Shown: positions 1 to 6,873 of the stretch, piece after piece
How positions within the stretch are numbered: position 1 is the first letter of the stretch
How the letters are laid out: each line of letters begins with the position of its first letter
DNA from: CADEED01 sp035761265
Lineage (GTDB): Bacteria; Pseudomonadota; Gammaproteobacteria; Steroidobacterales; Steroidobacteraceae
Assembly (NCBI GenBank): GCA_035761265.1
Contig: DASTRL010000150.1
Coordinates: 1 to 14,842, forward strand
Length of the DNA stretch: 14,842 nucleotides
Direction: 5' to 3'
Position numbers and translations under genes: made by a program
Notes under the pieces: model-generated
Database searches by the model: none
Told to the model about the DNA's origin: nothing
What the model saw: only the letters and a program-made list of their open reading frames with translations

Positions 1-2974
1 CGCGCTGAGCCTGCGGACTATCGGCCACGCGCGCGGCGGGGCGCGCCTTATCCCCACTTTCCTCACCCGGCACCTCTTCCCGCAGCGCCTTGCCGGTGTG
101 CGAGCGCAAGTCCGCCTCCACCTGCGCCGGCGTACCGGTCACGACGATCTCGCCGCCGGCGTCGCCGCCTTCGGGCCCCAGGTCGATGATCCAGTCGGCG
201 GCGCGGATCACGTCCAGGTTGTGTTCGATCACCACCAGCGAGTGCCCGATCTTGAGCAGCTTGCGGAACGCGCGCAGTAGTTTGGCGACGTCGTCGAAGT
301 GCAGCCCCGTGGTCGGCTCGTCGAACAGGAACAGCTTGCCGCGCACCGATGGCGTGTCGTCGGCCGCCGCCTCCGCCAGGTGCCCGGCGAGCTTCAGGCG
401 CTGCGCCTCGCCGCCCGACAACGTCGGCACCGGCTGCCCGAGCTTGACGTACTCCAGCCCCACGTCCACCAGCGGCTGCAGTCGCACCGCCACCTGCGAC
501 ACGTCCTTGAAGAACTCCAGCGCCTGGGTCACCGTCATGTCGAGCACGTCGGCGATGTTGCGCCGCGTGCCATCCGCGCCCTCGCGGCGGATCTCCAGCG
601 TCTCCGCCCGGTAGCGCTTGCCGTCGCAATCCGGACAGCGCAGATACACGTCCGACAGGAACTGCATCTCGACGTGCTCGAAGCCGTTGCCACTGCAGGT
701 CGGGCAGCGCCCCGTGCCGGAATTGAACGAGAACGTGCCCGGCGTGTAGCCGCGCGTCCTGGCTGCCGCCTCGTTGGCGAACAGTTCGCGCACCACGTCG
801 AACGCGCCGACATAACTCGCCGGATTCGAGCGCGTGGTGCGGCCGATCGAGCTCTGGTCGATCATGACCACGTCGTCGATCAGGTCCGCGCCTTCCAGCC
901 GATCGAACTGGCCCGGCATTTCGCTCGGCTGGCCCAGCGCCTTGCGCAGCGCCTTGTGCAGCACGTCCTCGATCAGCGTGGACTTGCCCGAGCCCGACAC
1001 ACCGGTGATGCACACCAGCCGCCGCAGCGGGAACTCCACGTCGACGTTCTTCAGGTTGTGCTCGCGCACGCCGCGCAGCTTCACGCACTTGAGCGCCGGC
1101 ACCATGCGTGCCTTCGGCGCGCTGTCGATCGCGGCTTGCGCCGCCGGCGCGGCGCGCGGCGCCACCTGCTTCGCCCCCGAAAGGTACCGGCCCGTGAGCG
1201 ACGCCGGATTCGCGCGGATCGCCTCCGGAGTATCGAAGGCCACGATCTCGCCGCCGCGCTCGCCCGCGCCGGGGCCAAGATCCAGGATGCGATCCGCCGC
1301 CAGCATGATCTGCGGATCGTGCTCGACCACCACCAGGGAATTTCCTGCATCGCGCAGCCGGTGCATGACCTGCGTCACGCGCCGCATGTCGCGCGGATGC
1401 AGCCCGATGGATGGCTCGTCGAGCACGAACAACGTGTTCACCAGCGAGGTGCCGAGCGCCGTCGTCAGGTTGATGCGCTGGACTTCACCGCCGGAGAGCG
1501 TGCGCGACTGCCGGTCGAGCGTGAGGTACCCGAGCCCCACCTCGCACAGGTACGCGAAGCGGGAGCGCACCTCCGCCAGCAGCAGATCCGCCGCCTCGTC
1601 GAGCGGCGCCGGTAGTTTGAGACCGTCGAAGAACGCACGCGCGCGATCCAGCGGCAGCAGCATCAGATCGTGGATGCCCTGCCCGGCGATGCGCCACAGC
1701 AGCGCCTCCGGCTTGAGCCGCGAGCCGCCGCAGGCCGTGCAGGGCGTGTACGCGCGATAGCGCGACAACAGCACGCGCACGTGCATCTTGTAGGCCTTGG
1801 TCTCCAGCCACGCGAAGAAGCGCCGGGCGCCGTACCAGACCTTCTTCTCCCACTTGCCTTCGCCCTCGATGACCCACTTGCGTTGCTCTTCGCTCAGCGC
1901 ATACCACGGAGTATCGAGCGGAATGCCGCGCTTCTTCGCGAACCGGACCATGTCGTCCTGGCATTCCTTGTACGACTTGGTCTGCCAGGGCTTCACCGCA
2001 CCACCCGCGAGCGTCCTGGTCTCGTCGGGGATCACGAGCCCATAGTCGATGCCGATGATGCGGCCAAAGCCGCGGCAGGTCTCGCACGCGCCCACCGGCG
2101 AGTTGAACGAGAACAGCGACGGCACCGGATCTCGATAGGTGATGTCGCAATCCGCGCAATGCAGCTCGTTCGAGTATTTCCAGCGCTGCAGGGATATCGG
2201 CGGATCGGAATCATCCACCACGTGCAGGTTCGCGCGACCGCGGCCCATGCGCAGCGCGGCTTCGAGCGACTCCATCACGCGCGCGCGCTCGGCATTGCCG
2301 AGCCGCAGCCGGTCCTGTACCACCTCCAGCGTGTCGCCGACCCGCTCGTGGATGCGTGTGTAGCCCTGCGATTCCAGCAGTTGCCGCACTTCCGCTTCCT
2401 TGAAGTTCTTCGGCACCGGGATCGGAAAGCAGATGTACACGCGCGGGTCGCCGGCCGCGGCCGCGCGATGCATGGCATCGGCGTAGATGCTCTCGGCCGT
2501 GTCGCGACGTACGGGTTTGCCGCAGTTCCGGCAATGCAAGGTGGCCGCGCGCGCGAACAGCAGTTTCAGATGATCGTTGAGCTCGGTCATCGTGCCGACC
2601 GTGGAGCGCGAAGTGCGCACCGGGTTGGTCTGGTCGATGGCGATCGCCGGCGGGATGCCATCGATGCGATCCACCGCCGGCTTGTCCATGCGGTCGAGGA
2701 ACTGCCGCGCGTAGGGCGAGAAGGTCTCGACATAACGACGCTGGCCTTCGGCGTACAGCGTGTCGAACACCAGTGAGGACTTGCCCGAACCGGAAACACC
2801 CGTCACCACCACCAGCTCGTGCAGCGGAATGTCGAGCGTCAGGTTCTTGAGGTTGTTCTGCCGCGCGCCGTGCACGCCGATGCAGGCGCCCGCGTGCGCA
2901 TGCACGTGCGCCGGCGACTTCGCCTTCGCTGGCTTGGCGCTTGCAGGTCTGCCTCTGATGACGGGCTTGTCCAT
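1..2974 (-). CDS. uvrA: UvrA-family excinuclease ABC subunit A (3' end beyond the window)
   Basis: This is the DNA-damage-recognition ATPase of nucleotide excision repair, normally a cytoplasmic dimer that loads UvrB. The frame is open from ATG at 2974 to the left edge: 991 codons without a stop, already longer than E. coli UvrA (940 residues). Two ABC modules are complete: Walker A GVSGSGKSS at residues 59-67, signature LSGGE at 493-497, Walker B VLDEPS at 517-522; then Walker A GVSGSGKST at 658-666, signature LSGGE at 852-856, Walker B DEPTTG from 885. Zinc-finger cysteine pairs are visible: CADC with CETC in module 1 and CPTC with CPDC in module 2. A UvrB-binding-type insert is present. 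The conserved core begins near residue 29, after a Lys/Ala/His-rich leader, and a low-complexity tail follows HTGKAL. No clear Shine-Dalgarno precedes the ATG. The family is certain; whether this is the housekeeping copy or a paralogue is not. Confidence 0.95.
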   Translation of the reverse strand, partial: MDKPVIRGRPASAKPAKAKSPAHVHAHAGACIGVHGARQNNLKNLTLDIPLHELVVVTGVSGSGKSSLVFDTLYAEGQRRYVETFSPYARQFLDRMDKPAVDRIDGIPPAIAIDQTNPVRTSRSTVGTMTELNDHLKLLFARAATLHCRNCGKPVRRDTAESIYADAMHRAAAAGDPRVYICFPIPVPKNFKEAEVRQLLESQGYTRIHERVGDTLEVVQDRLRLGNAERARVMESLEAALRMGRGRANLHVVDDSDPPISLQRWKYSNELHCADCDITYRDPVPSLFSFNSPVGACETCRGFGRIIGIDYGLVIPDETRTLAGGAVKPWQTKSYKECQDDMVRFAKKRGIPLDTPWYALSEEQRKWVIEGEGKWEKKVWYGARRFFAWLETKAYKMHVRVLLSRYRAYTPCTACGGSRLKPEALLWRIAGQGIHDLMLLPLDRARAFFDGLKLPAPLDEAADLLLAEVRSRFAYLCEVGLGYLTLDRQSRTLSGGEVQRINLTTALGTSLVNTLFVLDEPSIGLHPRDMRRVTQVMHRLRDAGNSLVVVEHDPQIMLAADRILDLGPGAGERGGEIVAFDTPEAIRANPASLTGRYLSGAKQVAPRAAPAAQAAIDSAPKARMVPALKCVKLRGVREHNLKNVDVEFPLRRLVCITGVSGSGKSTLIEDVLHKALRKALGQPSEMPGQFDRLEGADLIDDVVMIDQSSIGRTTRSNPASYVGAFDVVRELFANEAAARTRGYTPGTFSFNSGTGRCPTCSGNGFEHVEMQFLSDVYLRCPDCDGKRYRAETLEIRREGADGTRRNIADVLDMTVTQALEFFKDVSQVAVRLQPLVDVGLEYVKLGQPVPTLSGGEAQRLKLAGHLAEAAADDTPSVRGKLFLFDEPTTGLHFDDVAKLLRAFRKLLKIGHSLVVIEHNLDVIRAADWIIDLGPEGGDAGGEIVVTGTPAQVEADLRSHTGKALREEVPGEESGDKARPAARVADSPQAQR

Positions 2975-3062
2975 GTAGTGACGGAAATTTCGGCTCGCGG
3001 ATCGGTTATTGTACCGACCGTGTCAAGGGAACGGCGCAAGAACCGTCCGACAGGGGGAAACC
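2975..3062. promoter_or_regulatory. Divergent intergenic region between uvrA and the MHS transporter
   Basis: These 88 bp must hold the promoters of both divergent genes unless one lies inside a coding region. On the minus strand there is a perfect TTGACA (3026-3021) and a TACAAT (3013-3008), but they are only 7 nt apart, so they do not form one sigma-70 promoter. I see no LexA-type palindrome of the CTGT-N8-ACAG form that would put uvrA under SOS control. On the plus strand AGGGGG at 3052-3057 lies 5 nt before the transporter ATG and is its likely ribosome binding site. Confidence 0.4.
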
Positions 3063-4703
3063 ATGGTTGAGGCATCACGGGGCATCGATCCCGCGCACCG
3101 GCGCGTCATTTTCGCATCGTCGCTGGGCACGATATTCGAGTGGTACGACTTCTACTTGTACGGCTCCCTGGTCGCCATCATCACCAAGAAGTTCTTCTCG
3201 GGCATGAACGACACCACGGCGTTCCTGTTCGCGCTGCTGGCGTTCGCGGCGGGGTTCTTCGTGCGGCCCTTCGGCGCGCTGGTATTCGGCCGGCTCGGCG
3301 ACCTGGTCGGGCGCAAATACACCTTCCTGCTCACCATCGTGATCATGGGCGCCTCGACCTCGCTGGTCGGCTGCCTGCCGACCTACGAGACGATCGGCAT
3401 GGCGGCGCCGGTCATCTTCATCGTGTTGCGGCTGCTGCAGGGGCTGGCGCTCGGCGGCCAGTACGGCGGGGCGGCAACCTACATCTCCGAACACGCGCCG
3501 GAGGGCAGGCGCGGCCTGTATACGAGCTGGATCCAGACGACCGCGACGCTGGGATTCTTCCTGTCGCTGCTCGTCATCCTCGCCTGCCGCTTCGCGATGG
3601 GTCCGGAGCAGTTCGACGCCTGGGGCTGGCGCGTGCCATTCCTGCTCTCGACGGTGCTGCTGCTGATCTCGGTGTACATCCGCCTGCAGTTACAGGAGTC
3701 GCCCGAGTTCCAGGAGATCAAGGCCGCGGGCAAGTTGTCGAAGGCGCCGCTGTCGGAGTCCTTCGGCCAGTGGGCGAATCTCAAGGTCGTGTTATTGGCG
3801 CTCTTCGGCGCCACCGCCGGCCAGGCGGTCGTGTGGTACGGCGGCCAGTTCTATGCCTTGCTGTTCCTGGAGAAGACGCTGCAGGTGGATTCGACCAGCG
3901 CGCAGCTCGTGATGGCGGCCGCACTGCTCATCGCGACGCCGTTCTTCGTGGTGTTCGGCGCCTTGTCGGACAAGATCGGCCGCAAGAAGATCGTGCTCGC
4001 CGGTTGCCTGATCGCGGCGCTCACGTATTTCCCGATCTTCAGGGGCATCACGCATTTTGCGAATCCGGCGCTGGACGCGGCCGCGAAAGCCGCGCCGGTG
4101 GCGGTGGTCGCGAAGGCCGGACAGTGCAGCTTCCAGTTCGACCCGGTCGGCAAGAAGCAGTACACGACCGGTTGTGACCTCGCCAAGGGCGCGCTGGCTC
4201 GCATGGGCGTGTCGTACTCGAACACGGACGAGCCGCCCAGCGCCGGCGTCGATGCCGAAGTCTTGATCGGCGAGCAGCGCATCGACGTCATGGACTTGCC
4301 CGCGGGTTTGTCCGCGGCTGAATACAAGAAAGGGCAGGATGCGGTGACCGCGAAGATCAAGGCCGCGCTGAGCGACGCCGGCTATCCCGCCAAGGCCGAC
4401 ATGTCGGCCTTCAACTACCCCATGGTCATCCTGCTGTGCACGATCCTCGTGATCTACGTGACCATGGTGTACGGGCCGATCGCGGCGTGGCTGGTCGAAC
4501 TATTCCCCGCGAGGATCCGTTACACCTCGATGTCGCTCCCGTATCACATCGGCAACGGCTGGTTCGGCGGATTCCTACCGGTGACCTCGTTCGCCATCGT
4601 CGCGGCGACGGGCAACATCTACACCGGCCTGTGGTATCCGATCGTCGTGGCCGCGATCACGGTGGTGATCGGCGGTCTGTTCCTGCGCGAGACCGCGAAG
4701 TAG
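3063..4703 (+). CDS. MHS-family (metabolite:H+ symporter) MFS transporter with periplasmic insert
   Basis: This is an inner-membrane proton symporter of the ProP/KgtP/ShiA type; the substrate cannot be told from sequence. The 546-residue protein starts at ATG 3063, 5 nt after AGGGGG; an in-frame TTG at 3009 has no such site. Family marks are IFEWYDFYLYG (residues 24-34), loop 2-3 motif FGRLGDLVGRK (75-85), RLLQGLALGGQYGG (123-136) and the repeat-half motif FGALSDKIGRKK (298-309). Typical MHS transporters have about 430-450 residues; the extra length lies at about 329-451, between predicted helix 9 (310-327) and helix 10 (452-470), which places it in the periplasm. The insert is hydrophilic, with two cysteines (C355, C371) that could form a disulphide. 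The gene reads away from uvrA, and its stop is 2 nt before an inverted repeat. Confidence 0.92.
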   Translation: MVEASRGIDPAHRRVIFASSLGTIFEWYDFYLYGSLVAIITKKFFSGMNDTTAFLFALLAFAAGFFVRPFGALVFGRLGDLVGRKYTFLLTIVIMGASTSLVGCLPTYETIGMAAPVIFIVLRLLQGLALGGQYGGAATYISEHAPEGRRGLYTSWIQTTATLGFFLSLLVILACRFAMGPEQFDAWGWRVPFLLSTVLLLISVYIRLQLQESPEFQEIKAAGKLSKAPLSESFGQWANLKVVLLALFGATAGQAVVWYGGQFYALLFLEKTLQVDSTSAQLVMAAALLIATPFFVVFGALSDKIGRKKIVLAGCLIAALTYFPIFRGITHFANPALDAAAKAAPVAVVAKAGQCSFQFDPVGKKQYTTGCDLAKGALARMGVSYSNTDEPPSAGVDAEVLIGEQRIDVMDLPAGLSAAEYKKGQDAVTAKIKAALSDAGYPAKADMSAFNYPMVILLCTILVIYVTMVYGPIAAWLVELFPARIRYTSMSLPYHIGNGWFGGFLPVTSFAIVAATGNIYTGLWYPIVVAAITVVIGGLFLRETAK

Positions 4704-4705
4704 CG

Positions 4706-4808
4706 GAAATGGGGACATTCCTCATTTTCTTGTAACAATCGCCCGAGTTCGTCCGCCTGCTGGATTTGCGGTCGATTGTTACAACAAAATGAGGAACGTC
4801 CCCATTTC
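4706..4808. repeat. Imperfect inverted repeat, REP/MITE-like (36-nt arms)
   Basis: Left arm 4706-4741 and right arm 4773-4808 are complementary at 34 of 36 positions around a 31-nt centre. The outer part of the arm reads AAATGGGGACATTCC on the left; the complement of the right arm reads AAATGGGGACGTTCC. The inner part contains TTGTAACAATCG. It begins 2 nt after the transporter stop and ends 2 nt before the GGAGG of the next gene. The arm matches 16 of 21 positions of the REP arms at 9299 and 11384, so all three probably belong to one superfamily. It could act as a terminator or mRNA-stabilising hairpin, although no T-run follows. With about 103 bp and terminal inverted repeats it could also be a small non-autonomous mobile element. 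Confidence 0.85.
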
Positions 4809-4819
4809 AGGGAGGGGGT

Positions 4820-6766
4820 ATGAAGCAGGTCAAGCTGCGGCGCGCACTCGCGTGCGCCTGGGTCTCACTGGTGGCGGTCCCGGCCGGAGCGGCCGTGCCC
4901 AGCCTCGACGCCTTCTTCCAGGGCGCGCAGATCCGCTCGGTATCGATTTCGCCCGACGGCAAGCTGCTGGCGATGATGGCCACGGCCGAGGGCAAGAACT
5001 TCATCGCCGTGAAGGACCGCACCTCGCCGACGCCTGCGACGCCGGTCCTCGCGTCCAACGATCGCGACAATTTCGAGCCTTCCTGGTGTCGCTGGGCCAA
5101 CAACGAACGCCTGGTCTGCAGCTTCGTCGGCCGCGAACGCGACAAGTATCTGCAGAAGGTCTTTCCCGTGACCCGCCTGGTCGCGGTGAATCGCGACGGC
5201 AGCCAGCAGAAGCAACTGCTGCAGAATCCCTTCGCGCCCAGCGGACAGCTCAACGACCGCATCATCGACTGGACGCCGGAGGATCCGCGCACCGTCCTGA
5301 TCGAAAAATTCAGCCCGCAGATCGGCCTGCGCGTGCTCAAGCTCGACATCTACAGCGGCAAGGCCAACCCCTACGAGAGCAACAACGAGTTCATCGGCCA
5401 CTTCGGCACGGACGGGCACGGCAACGTGCGCCTCGGCTGGGGGACCGTCGACATGAAGGACTACTACTTCGCCAAGCTCGAGGGCGAGACCAGGTGGCGG
5501 CGGCTGGCGCGCGTCAACACGCTCTCGTCCGACGAGGCCTTCACGCCCATCGCCGTCATCGCGGGCACTAACTACGCCTACGCCACGCGCGATCACGAGG
5601 GCCGCTCGGCGCTGTGGAAGATCGATCTCGCCGACAAGGAAGACCCGCAACTGGTGTTCGCGAGCTCGCGCGTCGACGTGAACCCGTTGTTCACGCCGGA
5701 CAACCGCGTGCTCGCGGTGCTGCCGGAGTCCGGCAGCAAGGATGCGTTGTACCTCGAGCCCGCGGCGGAGCTGATCGGTCGCGTTCTCGCCGGACTCTTC
5801 AAGGACAAGATGTACTTCATCCGCGACATGAGCGCGGACCTCAAGACCGTGGTGGTGCTGGTGGAAAGCGACGTGGTCGCGCCGGAGTTCTACGTGCTGG
5901 ATCTCGCCGGCGCGCAGCCGCAGCTGCAGCGCGTGGGTTCGCGCTACCCGGCGCTCGCCAAAACGGACCTGGCGCGCACCGAGTACCTGCACTACCCGGC
6001 GGCGGACGGCACGAAGATCCCGGCGTTCCTGACCAAGCCGGTCAACGTCACCGGGCTCCCGCCGCTCATCGTCATGCCGCACGGCGGCCCCTGGGCGCGC
6101 GATGCCTGGGGCTTCGACAGCTGGGTGCAGGTGCTGGCGCGCGAAGGCTACGCGGTGCTGCAGATGAACTACCGCGGCTCGGATGGCTACGGCAAGGCGT
6201 GGCGCGACGCGTCGCTCAAGGACTGGGGCGGCCTGCCGTACTCGGACACCATGGACGGTCTCAAGTGGGCCATCGAGCAGAAGCACGCGGATCCGAAACG
6301 CGTGTGCGTGGTCGGCGGCAGCTTCGGCGGATATCTCGCGCTCGAGGCCGCGGTGCGCGACAGCCCGCTGCTCAAGTGCGTGGTGAGCGTGGCCGGCGTC
6401 AGCGACCTGCGCGAGCTCAAGAGCGATTCGAACTTCTTCACTAACTACCGGGTGGTGCACGAGATGATCGGTGACGATCCGGTGAAGCTGCGGGCCTACT
6501 CGCCGCGCCTGCACGCCGACAGCGTCGGCGTGCCGGTATTGCTGGTGCACGGCACCGAGGACTACACCGTCGAGCCCGACCAGTCGGAACTCATGGCGAG
6601 GGCGCTGCAGGAAGCCGGCAAGACGTACAAGCTGGTGATGATCGACGGCACCGACCACTACTTCCAGAACCAGGCGCCGCAGCGCCAACTGTTCGTGTCG
6701 ATCACGGACTTCCTGCGCCAGTACTTGGGCGCCTCCGCGCCGGTGCAGACGGCCGGTACGCCCTAG
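4820..6766 (+). CDS. Secreted S9 family peptidase (prolyl oligopeptidase / acylaminoacyl-peptidase type)
   Basis: This serine exopeptidase or oligopeptidase cleaves short peptides and probably acts in the periplasm. The 648-residue protein starts at ATG 4820, just after GGAGGGGG (4811-4818). Residues 1-24 form a signal peptide with a basic start, a hydrophobic stretch and the AGA-A cleavage region. A degenerate beta-propeller with segments such as VSISPDGKLLA (41-51) runs to about 385. The alpha/beta-hydrolase domain follows, with HGGPW (421-425), nucleophile S501 in GGSFGGY (499-505), acid D581 in HGTEDYTV and H613 in DGTDHYF. The catalytic triad is therefore complete. The next gene, 107 nt downstream on the same strand, is a TonB-dependent receptor, suggesting joint use of an imported peptide. 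S9 enzymes next to receptors include lasso-peptide isopeptidases, but no lasso precursor or maturation gene is seen here, so a general peptidase is the safer reading. Confidence 0.92.
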   Translation: MKQVKLRRALACAWVSLVAVPAGAAVPSLDAFFQGAQIRSVSISPDGKLLAMMATAEGKNFIAVKDRTSPTPATPVLASNDRDNFEPSWCRWANNERLVCSFVGRERDKYLQKVFPVTRLVAVNRDGSQQKQLLQNPFAPSGQLNDRIIDWTPEDPRTVLIEKFSPQIGLRVLKLDIYSGKANPYESNNEFIGHFGTDGHGNVRLGWGTVDMKDYYFAKLEGETRWRRLARVNTLSSDEAFTPIAVIAGTNYAYATRDHEGRSALWKIDLADKEDPQLVFASSRVDVNPLFTPDNRVLAVLPESGSKDALYLEPAAELIGRVLAGLFKDKMYFIRDMSADLKTVVVLVESDVVAPEFYVLDLAGAQPQLQRVGSRYPALAKTDLARTEYLHYPAADGTKIPAFLTKPVNVTGLPPLIVMPHGGPWARDAWGFDSWVQVLAREGYAVLQMNYRGSDGYGKAWRDASLKDWGGLPYSDTMDGLKWAIEQKHADPKRVCVVGGSFGGYLALEAAVRDSPLLKCVVSVAGVSDLRELKSDSNFFTNYRVVHEMIGDDPVKLRAYSPRLHADSVGVPVLLVHGTEDYTVEPDQSELMARALQEAGKTYKLVMIDGTDHYFQNQAPQRQLFVSITDFLRQYLGASAPVQTAGTP

Positions 6767-6873
6767 CTTCGCGTCTTCCCGAAGTCCTACTTCTCATCGT
6801 CCCGGCGGGCGAGGATACTGCGCGGCAACAATGCGTTGCTGCGATGCCAACGCTACAAGTCAGGAGAGGTCGC
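6767..6873 (+). promoter_or_regulatory. Intergenic leader before the TonB-dependent receptor, with RBS
   Basis: AGGAG at 6862-6866 lies 7 nt before the ATG at 6874 and fixes that start over the in-frame ATG at 6844, which has no such site. A weak sigma-70-like pair, TTCTCA (6791-6796) and GATACT (6814-6819) with a 17-nt spacer, matches 4 of 6 at each box. A short hairpin, 6823-6829 with 6835-6841, includes one G-T pair. No strong terminator is visible, so the receptor may also be read through from the peptidase gene. Confidence 0.35.

Noticed and set aside
47..66. REP-like string GGAAAGTGGGGA inside the end of uvrA
   Set aside because: It resembles the GGAAAGGGGGACA edge of the repeats but has no inverted partner and lies in an open coding frame; probably chance.
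299..2776. Long plus-strand open frames (438 and 368 codons) across the uvrA region
   Set aside because: They lie antisense to an uninterrupted UvrA with all ATPase motifs and are rich in His/Arg/Ala without a domain.
3008..3026. Perfect TTGACA and near-perfect TACAAT on the minus strand as a uvrA promoter
   Set aside because: The boxes are 7 nt apart, not 16-18, and neither has a good partner at the right distance.
3009..3062. TTG start 54 nt upstream for the MHS transporter
   Set aside because: It has no ribosome binding site, whereas the ATG at 3063 follows AGGGGG by 5 nt and gives a normal MHS N-terminus.
4865..6688. 607-codon minus-strand open frame opposite the S9 peptidase
   Set aside because: It is a GC-driven shadow of the peptidase gene, low in complexity and without motifs, while the plus strand has a full catalytic triad and signal peptide.
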